A DNA stretch of 46,394 nt from Alkalicoccus luteus (GTDB lineage: Bacteria; Bacillota; Bacilli; Bacillales; Salisediminibacteriaceae). The position numbers and the translations under genes are program-made. Below the pieces are notes generated by a model, which did no database searches, was not told the DNA's origin, and worked only from the letters and a program-made list of their open reading frames with translations. Location of the stretch: positions 1 through 46,394 of the forward strand of contig NZ_JAATHJ010000026.1 of assembly GCF_012034335.1 (NCBI RefSeq). Direction: 5' to 3'. Shown piece after piece: positions 39,607 through 46,394 of this stretch. How positions within the stretch are numbered: the stretch's first letter is position 1; each line of letters opens with the position of its first letter.

Positions 39607-41154
39607 TCTTGTCTGTCCCTCCGTAATAGGCTGCTCCGCGAGTGAAGCCATAATTATTGATAGTCCTTTCCGTCTTTCTTATCAGTTCCTGTTCGGCATC
39701 GCTTTTCTTATTAGTTGCCAACAGTGTCTGTATGCTTTTGACCGAAGGTCTTGCAGTCATGGAAATAATCATCTTACAGGCCCGTTCAATTTCATACTTG
39801 GAGTAACGTCGCTCTGTTTTCTTCAACGAAAAAATCGACTGTAAGGCTAACTTTTCAGGCTGAGTATTCGCCAATAGGTAATGAACTACTTTCACCGTAT
39901 TCTCAACAATGCTTTCGGCCCAATCCTTCGCATTTTCTGGTGTCTGCTCGACATAGAGCTTGTGGTTGTCAGGCATGTGATCATGCGTTGTAGCTAACTG
40001 CCCAAACTTGCCATATAATCGTTTATGAGAAGCGATACGCATATGGTTAAAGTAAATCTCGACGAGATTTTCGGTGAGTCGCACGTCGACTTGTCGATTG
40101 ATATACTCGTAGGGAACGGAATAAAACATACTCTCAACAGAGATATGATAATCCGGCCGTACTTTAGCCGACTTCCATTCAGACATTTTGTAGGATGCCG
40201 TGGGCAGAGGGGAAAGCGCAAATTTCTCCTCTTCTTCAAATGCCGAGAGCCGGCTACCTTGCTTTCGTGTGAAAGATCGTCGGTTGAACTCATCCAACTT
40301 TTTTCTGACCTCTTCATTTAACTCCCCGATACTGAAACACTGTGTGTTTCGAAGCGCTGCGATGATCCAAGTCGAAATAACACCTACCGAACCCTCGACA
40401 CTTGGCTTATCTTTTGGAGCGCCTACCCTTGCGGGTATGACGACGGTTTGGTAATGATCACCCATCTCCCGGTATGTAGGATTTAAGACAAGTTCTCGGA
40501 TCGTGTGTTTCGTGACGCTAGCTTTCAAATTGTCTGGAATAACGATCTGCGTACTTCCGCCGAAATAAGCATAGGCATGACTATGAGCAGTAATCCAGGA
40601 AGACAAATTCATGGATAACGTGGCTTCCGCATAAGACAATTGGCTACATGGCAACGTCGCCACAAAGATATATGCTTTCACTTTCTGCCCTGTATCTCGG
40701 TCAATCATGAAAGCAGTGGAGCCTGCCCAATCTACTTCCATGATTTCTCCAGGTTTTCGGCGGATCCTTAATGTAGCCTTATGCTTATTCGCATAGCTAC
40801 TGTAATGGCGGACAAAACTCCGATACGAATACAGGATTTTTTGTTCATGCGGCATTCCGTCTCATATTCGTGGTGGAGTAGCGATAAGGTCACATTTGGC
40901 TTGGCGAGTTCCTCGTGAATATGATCAAAGTTTAATGGCTGTCTGCCAGAAGCTTCTAGCGATTTCTCGGGGAATAAGAATTCCTCAATCCATTTGTCGG
41001 TCATCTCTTCTTCTAACGGCCCCTTCAGACCTTTCTTCTCCGCCCATTCGATGATCTCAGTTACTTTCTGCCGGGAATTTCCCTTACTTGAAGCAATACT
41101 TCTGAGACTGAAACCTTCCTTTAACCTCAAAATCCTGGCATATTGAAGCTTAAA
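39599..41154 (-). pseudogene. istA: IstA of element 3, one frameshift and no clear start codon
   Basis: The C-terminal ~410 residues are open from about 40855 (MPHEQKILYSYRSF) to the stop at 39599, with the Asp in IMEVDWAG, VIPDNLKASVTK and the C-terminal helix. The N-terminal part (SLRSIASSKGNSRQKVTEII) lies in another frame. Against IstA of element 2, one base is missing near 40858 (after HHEYE). Where element 2 has ATG after the ribosome-binding site, this copy has only T-rich sequence, so the start may be lost as well. A programmed frameshift is possible but there is no slippery run. Confidence 0.8.
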
Positions 41155-41671
41155 AAAAACCTCCTATAAGAAATGTCACACCCGTAGGTGTGCCCATCAA
41201 TTATATTAGGTATCTTATCGAGTGGTGCATATTGTGTCATTCAATGGTACATTATTTGGCACTATGTGGTAAAAAAGATGGCAAGAGTGGTCCATTTTAG
41301 TGGCTGTAATCACGCATCGGCAGTATACCGTACAAACGCCGCAACATGCGTTGGAGTGGGGCGCTTCCATTGGTACACATACCCGGGCCGTAATCGCGTT
41401 TCTTTTGAAGCATTACGATGTTGAAAAGCAGGCGATGAAGTCTATCTTTTCCTTACAGAAATTAGCGCGAACCTATTCCCATGAGGAAATCGAACGTGCC
41501 TGCCAACAGGTTCGACAGGTGACAAATCGACCAATGGTGAAAAGTATTCAAACGATGATCAAACATATCAGCGAAACAGAGACCGCGCAGGCGCTTCAAG
41601 AGCGAAAGCAAAAGGCTAACAACCAGCATGCCTTCATTCGAGGTGCTGCCTATTTTGGAGGGAAGAAATAA

Positions 41672-42442
41672 ATGAACCAGCAGAATATCGACAAATTAAA
41701 AGCGCTAAAACTATCTGGTATGGCAGAAGCGTACGAATCCTTATTTACAAAACCGGAGATCCACACCATGGACATCGATACCGTTCTTGGCATTTTACTC
41801 GATCATGAAGAAGCCCTCCGGAAAAACAATCAGCGGCATCGTCTGTTAAAACAGGCAGGGTTCCCAGAACCCGCTTCCATTGAAGAAATTTTATATTATG
41901 ATGATCGGAAGTTAAAAAAGGACTTGCTTCTCCGATTAGCAGCCGGGAACTATATTTTGGAGGGACGTAATATCATTTTTAAAGGCGTCTCTGGCGCCGG
42001 GAAATCCTGGATGGCGATTGCCTTCGGCGTCGAAGCCTGCCGGCAGTTTTTCAAAGTGCAATATACGCGTCTGCCTGATCTGTTGGAAGAATTTAAGTTA
42101 GCCAAATACCAGCAAGATGATAGCTATGTAAAATTGATGCGTAAGCTGCAGAAAGTGGATTTACTCATTTTTGACGAATGGCTGCTTCATACGCTCACGA
42201 ACGAAGAAGCAGCGCTTCTTCTGGAAATCATCAATGCCCGGCGTCAGGCGAAGCAGTCTACCATTTACTGTTCACAATTTGACGTGAATGGATGGTATGA
42301 AAAATTAGGTGACGGCACTCTCGCAGAAGCCATCCTGGATCGCATCGTACACGACTCCTACGATATCTTGATTGATGGGAACATTTCGATGCGTGAGCAC
42401 CTCAGTCTTCATCACCAATTGGAAAGAGAAGCTCATGAATAA
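41672..42442 (+). CDS. istB: IS21 helper ATPase IstB (element 2)
   Basis: This 256-residue AAA+ protein has Walker A GVSGAGKSW and Walker B LLIFDEW, then STIYCSQFDVNGWYEKLGDG. The ATG directly follows the istA stop (TAAATG), and GGAGGGAAG lies just upstream. The frame is intact although its istA is dead. The C terminus (EREAHE) overlaps a 30-codon ORF by ATGAATAA. Confidence 0.92.
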   Translation: MNQQNIDKLKALKLSGMAEAYESLFTKPEIHTMDIDTVLGILLDHEEALRKNNQRHRLLKQAGFPEPASIEEILYYDDRKLKKDLLLRLAAGNYILEGRNIIFKGVSGAGKSWMAIAFGVEACRQFFKVQYTRLPDLLEEFKLAKYQQDDSYVKLMRKLQKVDLLIFDEWLLHTLTNEEAALLLEIINARRQAKQSTIYCSQFDVNGWYEKLGDGTLAEAILDRIVHDSYDILIDGNISMREHLSLHHQLEREAHE

Positions 42443-42527
42443 GAAAAAAACGATGACGCTGGAAGAGCCCGTAGCCGTTTTACGTGCTCATCATATGGAT
42501 TGTGACGAAATTACGGTATGGCAATAG
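42435..42527 (+). CDS. 30-residue ORF overlapping the end of istB
   Basis: ATG at 42435, inside the last codons of istB, opens MNKKKTMTLEEPVAVLRAHH and ends in DEITVWQ. The overlap suggests coupling to istB. It may be a small accessory ORF of this IS21 subgroup or the start of a truncated frame. No function is known to me. Confidence 0.35.
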   Translation: MNKKKTMTLEEPVAVLRAHHMDCDEITVWQ

Positions 42528-42644
42528 ATGAAGGAAGAAAAATGAGGGGAAGTGTATAGACAGGGAATATCCAAACAAACATGGGAGCTCTTATAGACTT
42601 TCTCATCGAACAACGTCGTCATTTCTTGTTTTCCGACAGGAAAT

Positions 42645-43110
42645 GGCTTTTTAGGTTGATTATGGCTCATCACCACGAAGTGTAGTTGACACTTAAGCAG
42701 ATGAAATGAAAACAAGTGGCAGATCCTTTATCGTGAAAGTTGTCGAGACAAACACGAGGAGGTTCTGCCACTTGCTACATCAGTTTATCAAAGAAGTCAT
42801 TGATTTACCACACTATGAATTAACAGCAACCACCAAAGAAAACGACCAATGGATACTCACCTTAGCGCCCATTCCTATGTCTCACGTATGTCCGATTTGT
42901 TTTGGTCCAACCAATCGGATGTGTGCCCGAACAAGAACATTGATGCACAGCTTCACCCCGCAGACAGGCATCATCTGGATTCGCGTTCCTGCGGAACGCC
43001 GCTACTGCCGCCAATGCGGAGCAACCTGCACCGTATGTTTACCAGGTATTCCTATGCGTGGGAAAGCCACAAATTCTTTTCGCACTTTTCTCTTTGAAGA
43101 ATGCTGTTAA
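42645..43110 (+). mobile_element. Truncated ISL3-family element (left part only)
   Basis: GGCTTTTTAGGTTGATTATG at 42645 resembles an ISL3-type inverted repeat. It is followed by the 5' part of an ISL3 transposase. The catalytic part and the right repeat are absent. Confidence 0.6.
42772..43110 (+). pseudogene. N-terminal remnant of an ISL3-family transposase
   Basis: A TTG at 42772, nine bases after GAGGAGG, begins LLHQFIKEVIDLPHYEL. The zinc-finger block HVCPICFGPTNR, then RYCRQCGATCTVC, is typical of the ISL3 N terminus. After 112 codons the frame ends at 43110 in unrelated sequence (FEECC), so the DDE domain is missing. An in-frame ATG at 42706 lies upstream, but no ribosome-binding site supports it. 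Confidence 0.75.
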
Positions 43111-43189
43111 TGACACCTTAAAATGTCCCGAGGTTGACGGAACACCTTGACCGGCAGGAGACGGAAAACGTGACCGTATTTAAACAGCT

Positions 43190-43226
43190 AAAACGGGAAC
43201 ACACCTTATCGGTCGTTCCCGTTTTT
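43190..43226 (-). terminator. Terminator of the transposon operon
   Basis: AAAACGGGAAC (43190-43200) pairs with GTTCCCGTTTT (43215-43225). It follows the stop of the last gene and has a T-run in either direction. Confidence 0.85.
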
Positions 43227-43228
43227 CA

Positions 43229-43468
43229 CTAAATCGCTACCTGGTAGGTTTCATTCCGTTTTAAGTAGAAACAGGCCCGGTGCGTCCCGATCTGCACATA
43301 CCAATCCTGTCCAAGTACTGCCTGACAGGTAAGCACTTGTCCATAGCCCACATGAAGATCAAACCAGTCGCCGTCCCGCAATTGGTAGCCCATCTGATCA
43401 CCCCAATCCACGATCCAGCATGCAAGGGCATCGTCGTACGTCATCGCATACCATGTACGCTTGCTCAC
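43229..43468 (-). CDS. Small DUF5348-like protein of the transposon
   Basis: This 79-residue protein is rich in W, Y and D (YAMTYDDALACWIVDWGDQM, then GDWFDLHVGYGQ, ending in KRNETYQVAI). It is predicted to be a small beta-barrel-like fold. The pattern resembles the DUF5348 proteins that often accompany ExeA/TniB-like ATPases in Bacillota transposons. The GTG start overlaps the ATPase stop (GTGA) and has AAGGAG upstream, so it is translationally coupled. The role in transposition is unknown. Confidence 0.65.
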   Translation of the reverse strand: MSKRTWYAMTYDDALACWIVDWGDQMGYQLRDGDWFDLHVGYGQVLTCQAVLGQDWYVQIGTHRACFYLKRNETYQVAI

Positions 43469-44265
43469 GCGAATTCTCCTTCAATCACCGTTTTGACCAT
43501 GCGGTCATCGATGATGCGCGTTCCTTGTTGTGATGCACACAATAAACAGTGGGTTGCCAGCTTATTGATCAGACGGGAGGCCCCACTGGAATACTGAAAG
43601 ATTTCATCCATCGCACGCTCGCTGAAAATGTCTCGGTCCACACCGGCATAATGCAGGTGGCGCGTCATGTACGCCCCCGTTTCAGCGCGATCCAGGTGAT
43701 CCAATTTGAACTGAATGTCAATGCGCTGGCGGATCGCCGCAAACGACTGAAGCTGCAGGCGCTCCCACAGTTCCGTTTGTCCGACTAGAATCAATGCCAT
43801 TGGGCTTTGGGCATCCATGCGGAAATTCAATAAAAAGCGGACCTCTTCTAACATCTCCCGATCCAGTAAATGCGCTTCGTCTACGACCACCACCGGTGTC
43901 AACTGATGAATGCCTTTCATAAGTTCAATCTCCCGGTGCAGCTGTCGCTTGGCATCTCCCCGGTAAAATTTCGCTTCTAAGCCGAGTTGTTCCAGCATCC
44001 CCTTGTAAAAGTGCCGGGGCGTTAATTTGGAGTCCGATAAATAAAGGAGCTTATAGGCAGACGGATCAAGTTGATCCGTTAATCTCCGAATCGCGGTGGT
44101 TTTTCCGGTCCCGCATTCCCCGGTCATCACGGCAAACAGCTGCCGATCGGCGGCATAGTGCAGCCGGCCGATAATTTCATCGAGCTGGGAGGACTCATAG
44201 AGAGCCTCCGTTGGGATATCACGGGAAAAAGGGGTATGCGCCATGTCAAAAAACGTTTCAAACAT
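43465..44265 (-). CDS. AAA+ transposition ATPase (TniB/ExeA-like)
   Basis: This 266-residue ATPase begins with the family's opening MFETFFDMAHTPFSRDIP. It has Walker A GECGTGKTT, Walker B VVVVDEAHLL, a sensor region LILVGQTELWERL and an arginine-finger area AAIRQRIDIQ. Such proteins choose target DNA and activate the DDE transposase. GGGAGG lies eight bases before the ATG, which overlaps the transposase stop by eight bases. The frame is intact. Confidence 0.9.
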   Translation of the reverse strand: MFETFFDMAHTPFSRDIPTEALYESSQLDEIIGRLHYAADRQLFAVMTGECGTGKTTAIRRLTDQLDPSAYKLLYLSDSKLTPRHFYKGMLEQLGLEAKFYRGDAKRQLHREIELMKGIHQLTPVVVVDEAHLLDREMLEEVRFLLNFRMDAQSPMALILVGQTELWERLQLQSFAAIRQRIDIQFKLDHLDRAETGAYMTRHLHYAGVDRDIFSERAMDEIFQYSSGASRLINKLATHCLLCASQQGTRIIDDRMVKTVIEGEFA

Positions 44266-45625
44266 GCGATGGGCCTCCCTTCGCGATATGACGGAAGTGA
44301 ACGGCGGGCACGGTTGGCCCTTTCGCCTGGGCCCGTCGTTCCTCGTTCTGTTTCTTCGCTCCTTGTAACAACCTCGACGAACCGGCAGGTTCTTTGGTCA
44401 TATGGACCGGAAGAGATGGCCGTTTCCCCGTTTGTTCGGTCATCGTGAGCTTCGTGGCTGTCCAGCTGTCATAACCGGGATAATCGATGGTGAGCGTCGT
44501 CGTATCCTGGGGGTCGTAGGTAATCTCGACTCGGCAGCCCAGGAGGGTGATGCCCACTTCGTATTTCGTATCCTGAAAGCTGATGCAGCCTGATTTATCG
44601 ACTTTTCTCGTTTCTGTATGTAAAAACGCCTGGGCCAGTTCTTCGGCCGAAATGGTTCGGATCGGCGTGCTTTCCTGGCGGTACGCTTGAAACGGTGTCG
44701 TGGTGGTGCCCAGTGCCTGGTGCGGCTGGTGGATGTATCGCTCGTCGAGCCATACCCGCAGCCACTGATTGAGCGCTTCCACGGTCTTAGGGCGTTCCAA
44801 CTGTACTTCCTGCAAAAACGCATCAAAGGTTCGGTTAAAGCGTTCGATTTTCCCCGTGGATTCCGGAGAATAGGGCTTGGCATACAACAGCCTTGTCCCT
44901 AACTTGGCACAGGTTTTTGCCATCCACTTCGTCCGGTACTGTTTCCCGTTATCAAAATACACTTGTTCAGGGATCCCATACGTACGGACCGATTCCCGAA
45001 ACGCTTCTTCCACACATCGGGCATCCAGCATGGGGTAAAAGGATACGTGCAAGGGATACCGGGTCGCATCATCCAAAAAGGCCACCATGTAGACTTGCTT
45101 CTTGGTTCCATTTGGACCGATCGGCAGATACGGGCCATACTTGATATCCGAGTGCCATAACGCATTTCGGGATCGCTTTTGAAAGCGCCGTACGGCCCCG
45201 GATGTCTCGTGATACAGCTTCATCTGCCGGGCGCTGTACCCTCGCTTGGCTAATTGTTCCTGCAGGGTCGATCGCTTCACCGTGCCCTTTTCCACCAGCC
45301 CGTCCCATTCCAATATTTGAATGATCGATGCAATGCTTCTGGACGGCACCTCCCGGCGCAATAAAATCGCCTGTTCCAGCACTGGATCCTGATTTTCGAC
45401 CGACACAGGGCGATAGGCTTTCGGTTTTAACCCCTCAAAGCCTTCTTTGTGAAACTGAGCAAGATAGCGACGAATGGTTCGTTCTGACACGCCATGCCGC
45501 TGTGAGAGCTGATGGAGCAGGGCAGCTCGTTCCTGTTTGTCTAACGCTTCTTCTAATAAGGGGGCAATCAGTTGAAATCGATTCGTGGCTTGTTCGACTG
45601 CGTTTCCTGGTCCCACGTCATTCAC
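44258..45625 (-). CDS. DDE transposase (TniA/Mu-like rve family)
   Basis: This ~455-residue integrase-type transposase has N-terminal helix-turn-helix units (LSQRHGVSERTIRRYLAQFH, about residues 40-60). The rve core has catalytic D in HSDIKYGP, D in VYFDNGKQY and E in SPESTGKIERFN. A C-terminal beta domain (SFQDTKYEVGITLLG) and a basic tail follow. The start may be GTG 45625 (overlapping the upstream stop) or GTG 45616, which is better spaced from AAAGGAA. All catalytic residues are present, so the element may be active. Confidence 0.9.
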   Translation of the reverse strand: MNDVGPGNAVEQATNRFQLIAPLLEEALDKQERAALLHQLSQRHGVSERTIRRYLAQFHKEGFEGLKPKAYRPVSVENQDPVLEQAILLRREVPSRSIASIIQILEWDGLVEKGTVKRSTLQEQLAKRGYSARQMKLYHETSGAVRRFQKRSRNALWHSDIKYGPYLPIGPNGTKKQVYMVAFLDDATRYPLHVSFYPMLDARCVEEAFRESVRTYGIPEQVYFDNGKQYRTKWMAKTCAKLGTRLLYAKPYSPESTGKIERFNRTFDAFLQEVQLERPKTVEALNQWLRVWLDERYIHQPHQALGTTTTPFQAYRQESTPIRTISAEELAQAFLHTETRKVDKSGCISFQDTKYEVGITLLGCRVEITYDPQDTTTLTIDYPGYDSWTATKLTMTEQTGKRPSLPVHMTKEPAGSSRLLQGAKKQNEERRAQAKGPTVPAVHFRHIAKGGPSHV

Positions 45626-46169
45626 TTCCTTTCGGTGATACCGCCAGTGTATCGAAGGAAGACCGGGTCAAAAAGGCAGAACGGGTATGGATCCAAAAAT
45701 GGTGGTTGGCCACTGGATGGACAAGGCTTCCCAGCCATCCGCGTGTCTTGCCAACCCATTGTCCGACGCGCTGATGTACAGGCAACCGTTGACTGGACAG
45801 ATCGACGGTTGAGGTCTCATGCCATTCCAATTGAATTCGCAGTGATTGAAGAATAAACAGCCAGTATTGCACCAGATCGAGAAACCACTTCCGCCAACGT
45901 ACAAGAGTGGATTCATCCACAGCCACCGCCAGGTGGGAGGCAGGCAGGACGGCTGTTTCAATCACCGCCGCGGCATAGCGCTTATAAGGGATGATCAATG
46001 CGGGAAGTTCGTGATGAATGGTCTGACACTGGTCACAACGAAGCCGTCGGATCACGAAGGTCCGACTCTCGCCATGTTCATCTTTCACTTGTCTCTTTCT
46101 GGAACCGATGACCTTGAATCCGTTGTGGGCACAACAGGGACAAGGAACCCGTTCTGCACATTTAACCAA
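45618..46169 (-). CDS. Zinc-ribbon HTH protein (DUF6431-like) of the transposon
   Basis: This is a ~183-residue protein with an N-terminal zinc ribbon, CPCC at 10-13 and CDQC near 45-48, then a helix-turn-helix-like segment (LAVAVDESTLVRWRKWF). The C-terminal half has no known domain. The pattern resembles DUF6431 proteins found upstream of TniA-like transposases in Bacillota. The only in-frame initiator is TTG at 46169, without a clear ribosome-binding site, so the true start is unsure. It probably binds the transposon ends or regulates the operon (inference). Confidence 0.65.
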   Translation of the reverse strand: MVKCAERVPCPCCAHNGFKVIGSRKRQVKDEHGESRTFVIRRLRCDQCQTIHHELPALIIPYKRYAAAVIETAVLPASHLAVAVDESTLVRWRKWFLDLVQYWLFILQSLRIQLEWHETSTVDLSSQRLPVHQRVGQWVGKTRGWLGSLVHPVANHHFWIHTRSAFLTRSSFDTLAVSPKGSE

Positions 46170-46199
46170 AAACGCTAGGATTCGGAGAAGCCACTATGG

Positions 46200-46205
46200 T
46201 ATAAT
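46200..46205 (+). promoter_or_regulatory. Possible outward-facing -10 at the transposon edge
   Basis: TATAAT at 46200-46205 points out of the transposon into the flanking sequence. No good -35 is seen. It could drive the neighbouring gene if active. Confidence 0.25.
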
Positions 46206-46230
46206 CATGAACGATAATCATCTTTTGTGA

Positions 46231-46365
46231 GGGACGTCTTCCGTCGCGCCACTGGTAATGGCCGGCATTGTATTTGGCAAGAGAAAAATGTATAAAACGG
46301 CAGTACTTTTTGTCATGCCACTCATGAACCCCGTTTCCTTCCTCATTCCTCGATTTGATTCATGA
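46231..46365 (+). pseudogene. C-terminal fragment of a membrane protein
   Basis: After a stop at 46228-46230 a frame runs 44 codons to TGA at 46363-46365. It reads VAPLVMAGIVFGKRKMYKTA and then LFVMPLMNPVSFLIPRFDS, two hydrophobic stretches around a basic loop. The ATG at 46258 has no ribosome-binding site. It is probably the end of a gene cut by the transposon. The family is unknown. Confidence 0.35.
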
Positions 46366-46379
46366 GAAAGGATTCTTTC

Positions 46380-46394
46380 ATGCGGTTACTATCC
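46380..46394 (+). CDS. Start of a gene leaving the window
   Basis: ATG at 46380 (MRLLS) follows AAAGGA at a suitable distance. Only five codons are visible, so nothing can be said about function. Confidence 0.3.

Larger units (their letters stand above)
38690..41312 (-). mobile_element. IS21-family element 3 inserted into istA of element 2
   Basis: Both tips read TGATTAC(G/A)GCCA inward (38690 rightward and 41312 leftward). Three repeats of exact 22-nt spacing follow at each end: 38719, 38741, 38763 on the left and 41283, 41261, 41239 on the right. The first begins 29 bases from the tip on both sides. The 5-bp target duplication CGCAT flanks it (38685-38689 and 41313-41317). The length is 2623 bp. 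It encodes istA (broken) and istB on the minus strand. Confidence 0.92.
37498..41671 (+). pseudogene. istA: IstA of element 2, two frameshifts plus an IS insertion
   Basis: The start at 37498 (MFPYRYMLELHGEERSLRTI) follows ACAGGAGG. The frame continues through the Asp motif LLEVDWAG to KASVESSVG (~38265). It must then shift, since VSTWIIAALRSTTCFSLDEL lies in the next frame. A second shift lies near 38650-38670, before PEHMPDTHRQY. Removing 38690-41317 rejoins that motif to YTVQTPQHALEW and the C terminus (YFGGKK, stop 41669-41671). Comparison with IstA of element 3 locates both shifts. Three lesions make it dead. Confidence 0.85.
37340..42527 (+). mobile_element. IS21-family element 2, split by element 3
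   Basis: The left end has four repeats with exact 22-nt spacing at 37347, 37369, 37391 and 37413 (pattern TGCA-N6-9-GTACCA). istA starts at 37498, is broken at 38689 by insertion of element 3, and resumes at 41318, followed by istB and a 30-codon ORF. No inverted TGGTAC repeats were found between 42442 and 42720, so the right end appears to be lost. Both tips are approximate. Confidence 0.75.
43137..46245 (-). mobile_element. Four-gene TniA/TniB-like transposon
   Basis: Four minus-strand genes overlap end to end (zinc-ribbon protein, DDE transposase, AAA+ ATPase, small beta protein). The motif GACGGAA-A/G-ACGT occurs inward at both borders (43160-43171 and, inverted, 46234-46245), with an extra GACGGAACACC near 43137. 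This suggests multi-site Mu/Tn552-type ends. No target duplication was found, so the tips are approximate. There is no TniQ and no cargo. Confidence 0.7.

Noticed and set aside
42442-42720. Right end of IS21 element 2 or of element 1
   Set aside because: Neither inverted TGGTAC repeats nor the CTTATTTG-type repeats of element 1 were found here by eye.

Overview
The window looks like a chromosomal segment of a Bacillaceae bacterium, probably a moderately halophilic or alkaliphilic one. The grounds are strong Firmicutes ribosome-binding sites, intrinsic terminators after most genes, a CcpA cre box that fits the consensus fully, lipoproteins with LAAC-type lipoboxes, a class D sortase, a SpoVS relic, and unusually acidic secreted proteins (E/D/N-rich linkers and a 126-fold Asp-Ala repeat). 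The genus is not decided by the sequence. No rRNA, tRNA or CRISPR array was seen.

Layout. 0-11.4 kb (minus strand): a secreted M14 carboxypeptidase, YajQ, a GNAT protein, then a beta-galactoside block transcribed in the order ROK repressor, lipoprotein sugar-binding protein, two permeases, LacZ. A full-consensus cre box lies before the binding-protein gene and a 14/15 cre-like box before the repressor. No ATPase gene is present, so a shared MsmX-type ATPase is presumed. 11.4-18.3 kb: a LuxR-HTH protein, an AbrB-type membrane protein, an unlisted 53-residue membrane protein, a VanZ-like protein, an acidic lipoprotein, and an operon of a 2-keto acid decarboxylase and ribokinase. 18.3-26.1 kb: a secreted 5'-nucleotidase, a rhodanese lipoprotein, a Fic protein, an archaeo-eukaryotic-primase/SF2-helicase fusion divergent from an unrecognised 435-residue coiled-coil protein, and a 32-residue ORF. 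26.5-31.5 kb: a surface-display operon made of an LPRTA-anchored adhesin with a (Asp-Ala)126 stalk, an unrecognised 551-residue cytosolic protein, and a class D sortase overlapping it by ATGA. 31.6-32.8 kb: a cysteine-free Rrf2 regulator and a YusW-like lipoprotein.

33-46.4 kb is a mobile-element and gene-relic zone. It holds an Xre regulator with an inverted-repeat operator, a frameshifted SpoVS/Alba relic fused to a reversed beta-helix fragment, an IS21 element, a second IS21 element whose istA is broken by a third one (38690-41312, exact 22-nt end repeats, 5-bp target duplication), an ISL3 stump, and a four-gene TniA/TniB-like transposon.

The most unusual structural signal is a family of intergenic arrays with a strict ~21-nt period (about 2.1, 10.8, 11.1, 17.9, 18.1 and 20.9 kb). 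They have short conserved cores (TTACGAG, its inverse TATTCGTAA, or AAGTTATCATTC) and are interleaved with CTTTCG/CTTCGG hairpins. Some are open enough to give false 'YEEAF' heptapeptide ORFs. The best candidates for undescribed biology are these arrays, the adhesin-551 aa protein-sortase operon, and the primase-helicase with its divergent neighbour.
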